Of a DNA stretch of 64,000 bases, positions 1 to 8,806 are shown in pieces. A model generated the notes under the pieces. That model was not told where the DNA came from. It did not search any database and saw only the letters and a program-made list of their open reading frames with translations. The DNA lies in contig NZ_CP160403.1 in the NCBI RefSeq assembly GCF_040782645.1, positions 4,623,001 through 4,687,000 on the forward strand, written 5' to 3'. The first letter of the stretch is position 1. Every line of letters starts with the position of its first letter. A program made the position numbers and the translations under genes. This stretch comes from Streptomyces sp. HUAS ZL42 (GTDB lineage: Bacteria; Actinomycetota; Actinomycetes; Streptomycetales; Streptomycetaceae).

Positions 1-266
1 GCGCACAAGGAAAGAGGATGTGGGTCCGGCGCACACCCCGGTCGACACCGGGAGATTCGGCCCGGTCAGCCCAGTCGGGTAGGGGGGTGGTCCGCAGGAC
101 GCCCGAGGGCTGCTTGGTGATTTAGAGGGAATCATGAACTGTGGCGGCGCCACAGTGTTTTTACCCAAGTTCGTGGGGTTTCCATCCCTCAGAGGGCTCC
201 ACAGCTCAACTGTTCAACTACGGCGTGCGCCGGGGCGCTTCGGGCCTATTCATCGGGCCTATGCGC
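1..266. other. No supported gene at the left edge
   Basis: Open frames here are GC-rich shadows without a ribosome binding site or a recognisable product. I see no RNA gene. It is probably intergenic DNA downstream of the minus-strand gene that ends at 369. Confidence 0.5.
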
Positions 267-299
267 CCGCGGGGTCCGTGCCAGGCACGGACCCCGCGG
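267..299 (-). terminator. Strong hairpin downstream of the Gly/Cys-rich protein gene
   Basis: A perfect 14-bp stem (CCGCGGGGTCCGTG and its complement) encloses the loop CCAGG. It lies about 70 bases beyond the stop of the minus-strand gene at 369. There is no T run, which is usual for Streptomyces terminators. Confidence 0.6.
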
Positions 300-368
300 T
301 GCGGATGCGGTTTCCCCTCGGAGCTCGGGTCGGACCGCCCGGTGAGAGACGCCCCCTCAGGGCCTGCC

Positions 369-647
369 CTAGCTGCTTCCACCGCATCCGCCGCCGCCCC
401 CGCACGACGACCCGCCGCCCCCGCAGGAGGAGCCGCCGCCGCAGGAGTGGCCGCTCGAGCCGCAGGACGAGCCGCTGTCTCCCCCGCCGGCCCACCAGCT
501 GCTGCCGCTGTCGCTGCTCCCGCGGTGGCCGCCGACCCGCCCGGACCGGCCCCGGTACCGCTTGGCGTACCGGTCCTTGCGCGCGGCGGACACCAGTGCT
601 CCCACGAAGAGGACCGCGACGACCGCCAGGATGATGCCGATGACCAT
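369..647 (-). CDS. Small membrane-anchored Gly/Ser/Cys-rich protein
   Basis: 92 aa. Residues 1-20 form one hydrophobic segment (MVIGIILAVVAVLFVGALVS), followed by a basic stretch (RKDRYAKRYRGR) and a C-terminal tail that is almost entirely Gly, Ser and Cys with repeated SSCGGGG units ending CGGSS. The ATG at 647 has GGAGGG seven bases upstream, which fixes the start. The topology suggests a single-pass protein with a cysteine-rich tail. The tail could bind metal or form disulfides, but nothing in the sequence proves a function. The gene is divergent from the aminotransferase to its right and is followed by a hairpin. Family unknown to me. Confidence 0.7.
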   Translation of the reverse strand: MVIGIILAVVAVLFVGALVSAARKDRYAKRYRGRSGRVGGHRGSSDSGSSWWAGGGDSGSSCGSSGHSCGGGSSCGGGGSSCGGGGGCGGSS

Positions 648-785
648 GGCGTCACCCTCCTTCCGATTCCCCCGAAGCGGCCCCCCGTGGGCGCTCCGCT
701 CGTTGCGTGACCGGGGGATGCCCGGCCGCCCCACGGGCCAAAGCAGAGTTGAGGAACTCCAGAGCTTCGGCGCAGGATGGCCGGC

Positions 786-1970
786 ATGACCTCCAGCGCA
801 CGCCCCTTCCTGAACCGCCGCCTCGCCGAGTTCGGGACGACGATCTTCGCCGAGATGTCCGCCCTGGCGGTGCGGACCGGGTCCATCAACCTGGGCCAGG
901 GCTTCCCCGACACGGACGGCCCCGAGGAGGTCCGGGAGGCTGCCGTGCGCGCCCTGCGCGACGGGCGCGGCAACCAGTACCCGCCGGGCCCGGGCGTCCC
1001 CGAGCTGCGCACAGCGGTCGCCGGGCACCAGCAGCGCCTCTACGGGCTGACGTACGACCCGGACACGGAGGTCCTGGTCACGGCGGGGGCGACGGAGGCG
1101 ATCGCGGCCTCGCTGCTGGCGCTGGTGGAGCCCGGTGACGAGGTCGTCGCCCTCGAGCCGTACTACGACTCGTACGCGGCCTGCATCGCGATGGCGGGCG
1201 GCAGGCGGGTGCCGGTCACCCTGCGGCCGCACGAGGGAAGTTTCCGGCTGGACCTGGACGAGCTGCGCGACGCCGTCACCGACCGCACCCGGCTGCTGCT
1301 GATCAACACCCCGCACAACCCGACCGGGACCGTCCTCACCCGTGCGGAGCTGACCGCGGTCGCCGAGCTGGCCGTCGAGCGGGACCTGCTGGTCGTCACG
1401 GACGAGGTGTACGAGCACCTGGTCTTCGACGGCGTGGAGCACGTGCCGCTCGCCACCCTCCCCGGCATGCGGGAGCGGACGGTCACGATCGGCTCGGCCG
1501 GCAAGACGTTCTCGTTCACCGGCTGGAAGGTGGGGTGGGTTACCGGCGCCCCCGATCTCGTCGCCGCTGCCCGCTCGGCCAAGCAGTACCTGACGTACGT
1601 CGCCTCCGGGCCCTTCCAGTACGCCGTGGCCGAGGCCCTGCGCCTGCCCGACTCATACTTCGCCGACTTCCGCGCGGACATGCTGGCCAAACGGAACCTG
1701 CTCGCGGGCGGCCTGGAACAGGCAGGCTTCAAGGTCTTCCGCCCGGCCGGCACGTACTTCATCACCACCGACATCCGCCCCCTCGGCGAAAGCGACGGCT
1801 TTGCCTTCTGCCGCGCCCTGCCCGAACGGGCCGGTGTCGTCGCCATCCCCAACGCGGTCTTCTACGACCACCGGGAGGCGGGCGCGCCCTTCGTCAGATT
1901 CGCCTTCTGCAAACGCACCGAGGTGCTGACGGACGCGGCGGAACGGCTCCGCAAGGCATTCGCGCACTGA
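786..1970 (+). CDS. PLP-dependent class I/II aminotransferase
   Basis: 394 aa, full length for fold-type I aminotransferases. The visible family marks are NTPHNPTG (residues about 174-181), the PLP-contacting DEVYEHL, and the Schiff-base lysine in SAGKTFSFTGWKVGW (about residue 240). The C-terminal substrate-binding arginine lies in APFVRFAFCK. The motif set is that of the kynurenine/methionine/aspartate-type aminotransferases, so the amino donor cannot be named from sequence alone. I prefer the ATG at 786 because AGGA lies eight bases upstream; an in-frame ATG at 777 would add three residues. A second copy of its 3' third (3113-3562) lies beyond an intervening toxin-antitoxin pair, so the 3' end of this gene may be of different origin from its 5' end. 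Confidence 0.9.
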   Translation: MTSSARPFLNRRLAEFGTTIFAEMSALAVRTGSINLGQGFPDTDGPEEVREAAVRALRDGRGNQYPPGPGVPELRTAVAGHQQRLYGLTYDPDTEVLVTAGATEAIAASLLALVEPGDEVVALEPYYDSYAACIAMAGGRRVPVTLRPHEGSFRLDLDELRDAVTDRTRLLLINTPHNPTGTVLTRAELTAVAELAVERDLLVVTDEVYEHLVFDGVEHVPLATLPGMRERTVTIGSAGKTFSFTGWKVGWVTGAPDLVAAARSAKQYLTYVASGPFQYAVAEALRLPDSYFADFRADMLAKRNLLAGGLEQAGFKVFRPAGTYFITTDIRPLGESDGFAFCRALPERAGVVAIPNAVFYDHREAGAPFVRFAFCKRTEVLTDAAERLRKAFAH

Positions 1971-2104
1971 TCGCTCCCCGTGAGGCCGGCCGTCCTTAGC
2001 ACGCCGCCCTCAGATTCCAGTCGGCCCGCCGCCAGTACGGCAAGACCCCATCGCAGCCCGCGCCCCGGTTCGCTCCGCCCTCTGCAGGGGCGAAGCGCCG
2101 CATA

Positions 2105-2455
2105 CTATTCGGTGTCCTTCGGGTGCCGCGGGGAGGCGTACACCAGGATCACGGACGAGGTATCCGGGCTGACCAGGTAGCGAACCCGACCGCCGCTGGT
2201 GATCTCGTACTCCCACTGCTCCAGCTCGGAGCCCTTCCATTCCCTGGTGGCGTGCCTGCCTCGTAGCTGGTGCTGACGGTTCCAGTTGGCGCGCGACAGC
2301 GGGTCTGTGCGGAGGGCTTCCAGGCAGCGATGCGCGTTCGGCAACGCCACCCGGCACAGCTCCTCCCAACCGGTCGCGGCCTCCGTCGTCCCGTGGATGA
2401 CGTTCCAGCCGCTCAGCGGAGGGACGCTGACCCGATCGCCTTTCTTCGGGCTCAC
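2105..2455 (-). CDS. RelE/ParE-like toxin of a type II toxin-antitoxin pair
   Basis: 116 aa. The core matches small RelE/ParE-type RNases or gyrase toxins: an N-terminal helix pair with the 'W..LC..AL..A..CL.AL..DP' pattern, then basic RQHQLRGR, then the strand-rich segment EQWEYEITSGGRVRYLV and VILVYASPRHPK at the end. The ATG overlaps the stop of the upstream gene (ATGA, 2452-2455), so the two are translationally coupled. The order is antitoxin first, toxin second, the common arrangement. RelE-like mRNA cleavage is the best family-based guess, but the catalytic residues are not diagnostic. The alternative is a solitary ParE-fold protein. Confidence 0.7.
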   Translation of the reverse strand: MSPKKGDRVSVPPLSGWNVIHGTTEAATGWEELCRVALPNAHRCLEALRTDPLSRANWNRQHQLRGRHATREWKGSELEQWEYEITSGGRVRYLVSPDTSSVILVYASPRHPKDTE

Positions 2456-2937
2456 TCGTGCACCTCGACCGGGCCGAGGTCGACGCCACCAAGCGGACGG
2501 AGCGCTTCCCTCAGCTGGTCAGGGTCGGCGTTGATGCGGGCGGTGGCCCGCCACGAGACGATCGCTCGGTGCACGGCTTCCCTGGCGCCCAGCTCAGCGG
2601 CGTCGGACAGCGCCTCCAGAAGCTCGACAGTGAATTCCCGAACCTCCTCAGCGTCCAGGTGGCGCACCCACGGGAACACCTCGGGCAGCGCGAGCAAAAG
2701 CGACTTGGCGCCGTCGTCCTGCTTCAACAGCGCAAGGAACAGCCGGGACGCCGTGGTCAGGTTCTCCTCGGCGCGCTCTGCGTATATGGCCGTGGTCAAC
2801 ACCATGTCGGGCGCGTCTCGGTGCGTGACTCGCAGGCATCCCAGGGCAGCAGCCCTGGCCGCGACGGCCTTCGGGTTCCGCGACAGATCGGTGAACGAGA
2901 CAGACTCCGATTCGAATGCCAAGGGTGCGATGCTCAT
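2452..2937 (-). CDS. Phd/YefM-like antitoxin with a long C-terminal extension
   Basis: 161 aa. Residues about 12-60 resemble the Phd/YefM DNA-binding fold (SVSFTDLSRNPKAVAARAA, then a short strand and VLTTAIYAERAEENL). The remaining roughly 100 residues are helical and acidic and presumably wrap the toxin; simple Phd antitoxins are only about 80-90 aa. The gene starts at the ATG at 2937, which lies almost directly on a set of phased repeats (2939-2966), so transcription may start at or just before the ATG. It overlaps the toxin start by four bases. The module sits between two copies of an aminotransferase 3' end. Confidence 0.65.
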   Translation of the reverse strand: MSIAPLAFESESVSFTDLSRNPKAVAARAAALGCLRVTHRDAPDMVLTTAIYAERAEENLTTASRLFLALLKQDDGAKSLLLALPEVFPWVRHLDAEEVREFTVELLEALSDAAELGAREAVHRAIVSWRATARINADPDQLREALRPLGGVDLGPVEVHE

Positions 2938-2967
2938 ACTCAGACTGTACTCTGATTGTGCTCTGAT
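2938..2967 (-). promoter_or_regulatory. Phased repeats, probable autoregulatory operator of the TA pair
   Basis: Three half-sites CTC(A/T)GA begin at 2939, 2950 and 2961, exactly 11 bp apart and so on one face of the helix. They lie immediately upstream of the antitoxin ATG, where Phd/YefM-type antitoxins normally bind cooperatively with their toxin. Confidence 0.55.
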
Positions 2968-3112
2968 TTCTATCGCGCGAAGCGGGTAGCAGCTGGAGGT
3001 CCACTCCTGCGGCAGGACCCACCGCCCGCCGAAGCCGCCGCTCCTGCTGCCGCGCCGGCAACGAGTTCACCGGGGGTCGACCTGGGCCGACGCGGAGCCA
3101 GGAGACAAATAG

Positions 3113-3562
3113 GTGCATGAACACGGGGTCGCCTGGGTGACGGCGCCCCCCGAGCTGGTCGCGGCGGTGCGCTCGGCGAAGCAGTTCCTGACGTACGTCG
3201 CGTCGGGGCCGTTCCAGTACGCGGTCGCCGAGGCCCTCGCCCTGCCGGAGAGCTACTTCTCCGCCTTCCGCGCGGACATGCTGGCCAAACGGGACCTGCT
3301 GGCCGCGGGGCTCGCGGAGGCGGGCTTCGAGGTGTTCAGGACCGCGGGCACCTACTTCATCACCACCGACATCCGCCCCCTCGGCGAGAACGACGGCTTC
3401 GCCTTCTGCCGCGCCCTGCCGGAACGTGCGGGGGTCGTGGCCATCCCGAACGCCGTCTTCTACGACCACCGGGAGGCGGGCGCGCCCTTCGTCCGGTTCG
3501 CGTTCTGCAAGCGCTCGGAGGTGCTGGAGGAGGCGGTGAAGCGGCTGAAGTCGCTCGCGTAG
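3113..3562 (+). pseudogene. 5'-truncated copy of the aminotransferase (C-terminal third only)
   Basis: The 149 codons match the C-terminal portion of the aminotransferase at 786-1970, starting at the GW(V)T(A)PxLVAA segment just after the PLP lysine. Long runs are shared, such as KQ(F/Y)LTYVASGPFQYAVAEAL and FCRALPERAGVVAIPNAV. The N-terminal two thirds, including the lysine, are missing, so it cannot be an active aminotransferase. The final residues differ (EEAVKRLKSLA here, TDAAERLRKAFAH in the full gene), so this is a diverged copy and not a recent duplication. It probably represents the original chromosomal 3' end displaced when the TA module arrived. Confidence 0.75.
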
Positions 3563-3661
3563 ACCGCCGCGAAGTCACGCCGCCACGCCGGGCACCGCGA
3601 ATCACACCCACCCGGGTGTGTATTGCTCGCGTATGCACCCTTTCCACTGCAATGTGCCGGT

Positions 3662-4861
3662 GTGACGCACGCCAGCACTTTCGCTCCGCCCACCGTACCC
3701 ACGCAGTCCGGGCCGCCTCCCCCCACTCGCCGCAGGCCCGCCGTCACCGCGGCGACCGCGCTCGCCGTCTTCGCCGCCGCCCGGATCGCGGGAGCGGCCG
3801 TGCTCGCGGCGGTCGCCCGGGCCGACGGGAAACAGCCGCTCGCGCTGCTCGGCCGCTCCTGGGACTCCATGTGGTACCTGGGGATCGCCGCGCACGGGTA
3901 CGGCCGCACCCTGCGCTTCCCGCCGGACGCCGTCCAGAGCGACCTGGCGTTCTTCCCGCTCTACCCGGCGCTGGTCCGGGCGGCGACCACGCTCGCCCCG
4001 CTCAGCGGTGGCGCGGCGGGACTGCTCGTGTCGTGGACGGCGGCCGCGGTCGCCGCCTGCGGGATCCACGCCGTCGGGACGAGGCTGCACGGACCGGCGG
4101 TCGGCACCGCCCTCGTGCTGCTCTGGGGACTGCTGCCGCACTCCGTGGTGCTGACGATGGCGTACACGGAACCCTTGCTCACCGCCTTCGCCGCCTGGTC
4201 GCTGTACGCCGTGCTGAACCGCCACTGGCTGTGGGCGGGCGCCCTCGCCGCGCTGGCGGGGCTGGCCCGCCCCAACGGGCTGGCGGTCGCGGCGGCGGTG
4301 CTCGCGGCGGCCGCGTGCGAGATCTGGCGCGAGCGGAAGGGGATGCGCCGCATTACCCACAGGCTGTGGACGGGCGCCGCGCTCGCCCCGCTCGGCTGGG
4401 CCGCGTACGTGCTGTGGGTGGGCCGCAGGAAGGGCGACCTCCTCGGCGGGTACTTCGAGGTGCAGCGCATGTGGGGCTCGCGCTTCGACCTCGGGCGCGG
4501 CTCGCTCGGCTTCGTCCGCCACGTGCTGCTGAACGGGGAGCGCTTCGTCTTCCCCATGACGATGGTGATCGTCGCGGCGGCCCTCCTGCTGTACGCCCTC
4601 CTCCTCGCCGACCGCGCCCCGCTGCCGCTCCTCGTCCACAGCGGCGTCCTGCTGCTGATCACGCTCGGCGGCTCCGGCTACTTCGAGTGCAAGCCCCGCT
4701 TCCTGCTGCCTGCCTTCCCGCTGCTGCTGCCGCTGGCAAGGGCGCTGGTGCGAACGGCCAGAGCCCGACCCTGGCACGCGACCCTGGTGGTCGGCGCCCT
4801 GGCCGGGCTCTCGTTCGTGTACGGCGCGTATCTGGTCGTGGTGGCAGGCACGCCGCTGTGA
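3662..4861 (+). CDS. Polytopic membrane mannosyltransferase, PIG-V-like
   Basis: About 399 aa with roughly eight to ten hydrophobic segments. The N-terminal loop carries SWDSMWYLGIAAHGYG and, further on, DLAFFPLYPALVRA, the signature of actinobacterial PIG-V-type (GT-C) glycosyltransferases that use polyprenyl-phosphate sugars. The acidic residue of the SWDSMWY loop is the likely catalytic base by family analogy. The GTG at 3662 is the chosen start (VTHASTFAPP) since upstream codons would add a non-conserved stretch; no good ribosome binding site is seen. A CACACCC/GGGTGTG inverted repeat at 3603-3620 lies upstream. Substrate and acceptor are unknown. Confidence 0.75.
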   Translation: MTHASTFAPPTVPTQSGPPPPTRRRPAVTAATALAVFAAARIAGAAVLAAVARADGKQPLALLGRSWDSMWYLGIAAHGYGRTLRFPPDAVQSDLAFFPLYPALVRAATTLAPLSGGAAGLLVSWTAAAVAACGIHAVGTRLHGPAVGTALVLLWGLLPHSVVLTMAYTEPLLTAFAAWSLYAVLNRHWLWAGALAALAGLARPNGLAVAAAVLAAAACEIWRERKGMRRITHRLWTGAALAPLGWAAYVLWVGRRKGDLLGGYFEVQRMWGSRFDLGRGSLGFVRHVLLNGERFVFPMTMVIVAAALLLYALLLADRAPLPLLVHSGVLLLITLGGSGYFECKPRFLLPAFPLLLPLARALVRTARARPWHATLVVGALAGLSFVYGAYLVVVAGTPL

Positions 4862-4873
4862 GGGTTCCGGGGA

Positions 4874-5404
4874 CTACTCCTCGTCGTCCTCGGGCTTCTC
4901 CGCTTCGTTGATCTCCTGCTCGAGGCCGAGTTGTTCGACGAGCCACTTGTCGAACTCGATGGCCGCGCGCACCCAGCTGACGGTGGACGAGACGAAGTGC
5001 TCAAGGCTGACACCCGTGCCGATCAGCATCTGCGCCTCGCCGATGAGGCGGACGGTGCCGTCGTCGTGGGTGTGCGTGTAGACCTTGGGCCACAGGGTCC
5101 GGCGGTTCCAGTCGTCGACGGACTCCAGCAGCTGGGGCTTCTCGTCGATCTTGTGGGGCCGGTCGTAGAACGTCCGCACCGAGAAGACCTGCTGGTCACC
5201 CTCGCCGCGGAACATGAAGTACGTACGGAACTGCTCCCACGGCGCCGCGAGGTCACCCTCTTCGTCGACGACGTACTTCAGCTCCATCTGGTCGAGGAGC
5301 TGTTTCACAAGGTCCTGATCCGGGACGACGGGGCCCGCCGGTCCTTGGGGCTGCGGCTCGGGCTGGCCCCCGAAGTTCGGAATCGAGGACGGGTCGATGG
5401 TCAC
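4874..5404 (-). CDS. YbjN-domain protein
   Basis: 176 aa from GTG 5404, which has GAAGGGA about eight bases upstream; an in-frame ATG at 5497 would add 31 proline-rich residues and is less likely. The acidic soluble protein contains the YbjN/type-III-chaperone-like fold signature: DQMELKYVVDEEGDL, then FRTYFMFRGE, then LRTL-type strands and a C-terminal helix (VSWVRAAIEFDKWLVEQL) with an acidic tail (EKPEDDEE). YbjN proteins are small cytoplasmic proteins linked to stress phenotypes in enterobacteria; the role in actinomycetes is unknown. It converges with the mannosyltransferase gene, 12 bases apart. Confidence 0.75.
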   Translation of the reverse strand: MTIDPSSIPNFGGQPEPQPQGPAGPVVPDQDLVKQLLDQMELKYVVDEEGDLAAPWEQFRTYFMFRGEGDQQVFSVRTFYDRPHKIDEKPQLLESVDDWNRRTLWPKVYTHTHDDGTVRLIGEAQMLIGTGVSLEHFVSSTVSWVRAAIEFDKWLVEQLGLEQEINEAEKPEDDEE

Positions 5405-5542
5405 CGTGAATTTCCCTTCATGCGGATCCCGCCATCCTCCCCCATGCGGGGAGGGGGGTGGCAAGCCCGACGGGTCCGGTCGGCCGTCGGCTGACATGAT
5501 CTGGCCGGTAGGGAACGGACGTACGCGGAGGTGGGGGGGCTC

Positions 5543-6028
5543 ATGGCGCTGACACGCGACGTAACCACGGGGCGTACCAGATGGGGGGTGGTGGCCGCCA
5601 TCCTGGCACTGCCCGCTCTGGGAGTGATCGGTTTCGCCGTCCTGATCGCGGCCTGGATCTTCTCCGACGACCCGTTCGGGGCGGAGCCCAAGCCGGTCCC
5701 GTGCGCCGAGGCCCTGCACTACGGCGGCGCCGCCCTGCCCGCCGGCGCGCAAACCGTGGGCTGCACCGAGCAGGGCTTTCAGGACACCGAGTACAGCGCC
5801 ACCTTCCGGATGCCCCGCGCCGACGTCGGCTCCTGGCTGAGCGGCACCTATCCGGACGCCCCGGCACCCGGGACGGCGTACTGCGCCGACGAGGACGCCG
5901 ACCTGTGTCTCGCCCTGGACGCCACCAAGGGTCTGCCCGACGGCGTGTCCGCCGACGCCGTACGGATGAGCGTGGTGTACGAGGACGCCGACACCGCGCT
6001 GGTGCGCTTCTCGGCGTTCACCATGTGA
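5543..6028 (+). CDS. Single-pass membrane protein of unknown function
   Basis: 161 aa. The ATG at 5543 follows GGAGGT at 5528-5533. Residues about 16-42 form one transmembrane helix (VVAAILALPALGVIGFAVLI), and the remainder is an acidic extracytoplasmic domain with four cysteines (PVPCAEAL, VGCTEQG, AYCADED, DLCLAL) that could make two disulfides. No known domain is recognised. It is transcribed towards clpB, whose stop lies 49 bases beyond. Confidence 0.65.
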   Translation: MALTRDVTTGRTRWGVVAAILALPALGVIGFAVLIAAWIFSDDPFGAEPKPVPCAEALHYGGAALPAGAQTVGCTEQGFQDTEYSATFRMPRADVGSWLSGTYPDAPAPGTAYCADEDADLCLALDATKGLPDGVSADAVRMSVVYEDADTALVRFSAFTM

Positions 6029-6076
6029 CCCGGGCGGTGCGCGACCCGCACCGCCCGTGCCGCACGGTCACCCCGG

Positions 6077-8674
6077 TCACAGCGTCTTGCCGGTCGCCGG
6101 ACCCACGATCAGCCCGTCGCCGAAGGCGTCCACCCGGACCGTGTCGCCGTCCTTGACCTCGCCGGCCAGGATCTCCTTGGCGAGGCGGTCGCCGATGGTG
6201 GTCTGGACGAGGCGGCGCAGCGGCCGGGCTCCGTACGCCGGGTCGTTGCCCTCGTCGGCGAGCCAGGCCAGGGCCTCGGGCGTGATCTCCAGGGTGAGTC
6301 GCCGCTCTGCCAGCCGCTTGGCCAGCCGGTCGATCTGGAGCCGCGCGATACGGCCCAGCTCGTCCTTCGACAGGGCCGAGAAGACGACCAGGTCGTCGAG
6401 CCGGTTGAGGAACTCCGGCTTGAAGGAGGCCCGGACGACCTCCAGGACCTGCTCCTTCTTCTCCGCCTCGCTGGTGATCGGATCGACCAGGAACTGGCTG
6501 CCCAGGTTGGAGGTGAGGACCAGGATGGTGTTGCGGAAGTCGACCGTCCGGCCCTGACCGTCCGTCAGCCGCCCGTCGTCCAGCACCTGCAGAAGGATGT
6601 CGAAGACCTCGGGGTGCGCCTTCTCCACCTCGTCGAGCAGGATGACGCTGTACGGCCGCCGCCGCACCGCCTCCGTGAGCTGGCCGCCCTCCTCGTAACC
6701 GACGTACCCGGGAGGCGCGCCGACGAGCCGGGCCACGCTGTGCTTCTCGCCGTACTCCGACATGTCGATGCGGACCATGGCCCGCTCGTCGTCGAAGAGG
6801 AAGTCCGCGAGTGCCTTGGCCAGTTCGGTCTTGCCGACGCCGGTGGGGCCGAGGAAGAGGAAGGATCCGGTGGGCCGGTCCGGGTCGGCGATCCCGGCGC
6901 GGCTGCGGCGCACCGCGTCCGACACCGCGCGCACGGCCTCGGTCTGCCCGATGAGCCGCTTGCCGATCTCGTCCTCCATGCGCAGCAGCTTCTGCGTCTC
7001 GCCCTCCAGGAGGCGGCCGGCCGGGATCCCGGTCCAGGAGGCCACGACGTCGGCGATGTCGTCGGAGCCGACCTCCTCCTTGACCATCGTGTCCCTGGAG
7101 ACCTCCTCCTCGGCCTCGGAGGCGGCCTCAAGGTCGCGCTCCAGGGCCGGGATCTCGCCGTACAGCAGCTTGGAGGCGGTGTCGAAGTCGCCGTCGCGCT
7201 GGGCGCGTTCGGCCTGCCCGCGCAGATCGTCGAGCCGCTCCTTCAGCTCGCCCACCCGGTTGAGGGACTGCTTCTCCTTCTCCCAGCGGGCGGTGAGGCC
7301 CCGCAACTCCTCCTCCTTGTCGGCGAGGTCGCGGCGCAGCTTCTCCAGGCGCTCGCGGGAGGCCGGGTCGGTCTCCTTGCCGATCGCCAGTTCCTCCATC
7401 TTCAACCGGTCCACGGCGCGCTGGAGTTCGTCGATCTCGACGGGGGACGAGTCGATCTCCATGCGCAGCCGGGAGGCCGCCTCGTCGACGAGGTCGATGG
7501 CCTTGTCGGGGAGGAAGCGGGAGGTGATGTACCGGTCGGAGAGGGTCGCGGCCGCGACCAGCGCGCTGTCCGCGATCTGCACCTTGTGGTGGGCCTCGTA
7601 GCGGCCCTTGAGCCCGCGCAGGATGGCGATGGTGTCCTCGACCGTCGGCTCGGCGACCAGCACCTGCTGGAAACGCCGCTCCAGGGCGGGATCCTTCTCG
7701 ATCCGCTCCCGGTACTCGTCGAGCGTCGTGGCACCGACCATGCGCAGCTCGCCGCGGGCGAGCATGGGCTTGAGCATGTTCCCGGCGTCCATGGCGGAGT
7801 CGCCGCCGGCGCCGGCGCCCACGACGGTGTGCAGCTCGTCGATGAAGGTGATGATCTGCCCGTCGGAGTTCTTGATCTCGGCGAGGACGGTCTTCAGCCG
7901 CTCCTCGAACTCACCGCGGTACTTGGCGCCCGCGACCATGGCGCCCAGGTCGAGCGCGACGAGCCGCTTGTCCTTGAGGGACTCGGGCACGTCGCCCTTC
8001 ACGATGCGCTGGGCGAGCCCCTCGACGACGGCGGTCTTGCCGACGCCGGGCTCCCCGATGAGGACGGGGTTGTTCTTGGTGCGGCGGGAGAGGACCTGCA
8101 CCACGCGCCGGATCTCCTGGTCCCGCCCGATGACGGGGTCGAGCCTGCCCTCCCGCGCGGCGGCGGTGAAGTCCGTCCCGAACTTCTCCAGGGCCTTGTA
8201 CTGCCCCTCGGGGTCGGCGCTGGTCACCCGGCGCGCTCCCCTGGCCTTCTGGAAGGCGTCGAGCAGCTTCCTGGCGGTCGCTCCCTGCTGTGTGAGCACG
8301 TCGCCCGCCTGGCCGCCCTTGGCGGCGATGCCGATGAGGAGGTGCTCGGTGGAGAGGTACTCGTCGCCGAGCTCCTGAGCGCGCGTCTGCGCGTCGGCGA
8401 TGACGGCGAGCAGATCGCGGTTGGGCTGCGGGGGCGCGACGGTCGACCCGGTCACGCTGGGCAGCGAGGCGAGCACCTTCTCCGCGCCCGCGCGTACGGC
8501 GGCCTGGTCGGCGTCGACGGCGGCGAGCAGATCGACAATGTTCTCGTTGTCCTGGCCCTGGAGCAGAGCGAGGAGCAGGTGGGCGGGGGTGAGGTCCGGG
8601 TGCCCCTCCGTCACGGCGCGGTTGCTTGCCGCGTTGATCGCGTCCCGGCTCCGGTTGGTCAGCTCGGCGTCCAC
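6077..8674 (-). CDS. clpB: ClpB, AAA+ disaggregase
   Basis: 865 aa, the normal length for ClpB. An N domain (1-145, Clp repeats) is followed by NBD1 with Walker A GEPGVGKT (207-214) and IIFDELHT-type Walker B, a coiled-coil middle domain (about 400-530, rich in [18 protein letters not shown]), and NBD2 with Walker A GPTGVGKT (609-616) and [10 protein letters not shown] (about 679). The middle domain distinguishes it from ClpA/ClpC. It solubilises aggregated proteins together with DnaK/DnaJ/GrpE, also encoded in this window. An HspR-type inverted repeat precedes it at 8747-8767, so it should belong to the HspR heat-shock regulon. Confidence 0.97.
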   Translation of the reverse strand: MDAELTNRSRDAINAASNRAVTEGHPDLTPAHLLLALLQGQDNENIVDLLAAVDADQAAVRAGAEKVLASLPSVTGSTVAPPQPNRDLLAVIADAQTRAQELGDEYLSTEHLLIGIAAKGGQAGDVLTQQGATARKLLDAFQKARGARRVTSADPEGQYKALEKFGTDFTAAAREGRLDPVIGRDQEIRRVVQVLSRRTKNNPVLIGEPGVGKTAVVEGLAQRIVKGDVPESLKDKRLVALDLGAMVAGAKYRGEFEERLKTVLAEIKNSDGQIITFIDELHTVVGAGAGGDSAMDAGNMLKPMLARGELRMVGATTLDEYRERIEKDPALERRFQQVLVAEPTVEDTIAILRGLKGRYEAHHKVQIADSALVAAATLSDRYITSRFLPDKAIDLVDEAASRLRMEIDSSPVEIDELQRAVDRLKMEELAIGKETDPASRERLEKLRRDLADKEEELRGLTARWEKEKQSLNRVGELKERLDDLRGQAERAQRDGDFDTASKLLYGEIPALERDLEAASEAEEEVSRDTMVKEEVGSDDIADVVASWTGIPAGRLLEGETQKLLRMEDEIGKRLIGQTEAVRAVSDAVRRSRAGIADPDRPTGSFLFLGPTGVGKTELAKALADFLFDDERAMVRIDMSEYGEKHSVARLVGAPPGYVGYEEGGQLTEAVRRRPYSVILLDEVEKAHPEVFDILLQVLDDGRLTDGQGRTVDFRNTILVLTSNLGSQFLVDPITSEAEKKEQVLEVVRASFKPEFLNRLDDLVVFSALSKDELGRIARLQIDRLAKRLAERRLTLEITPEALAWLADEGNDPAYGARPLRRLVQTTIGDRLAKEILAGEVKDGDTVRVDAFGDGLIVGPATGKTL

Positions 8675-8746
8675 GTTCGCGTTCTCCTCCTTGTACCGGC
8701 CGTCGATGGCGCGTCTTCCAGCGCTGACTCAATCAGCGTACACAAA

Positions 8747-8767
8747 GTTGAGTCTATTCCACTCAAG
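8747..8767 (-). promoter_or_regulatory. HAIR operator (HspR site) upstream of clpB
   Basis: GTTGAGT-N7-ACTCAAG matches the HspR-associated inverted repeat consensus CTTGAGT-N7-ACTCAAG at all but one base. It lies 73 bases upstream of the clpB ATG. A short palindrome GCTGACTCAATCAGC lies between it and the gene. Confidence 0.85.
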
Positions 8768-8806
8768 GTGGCCGTGGGAGGTGTACGGCGGCTAGGTTCC
8801 GGGCCC

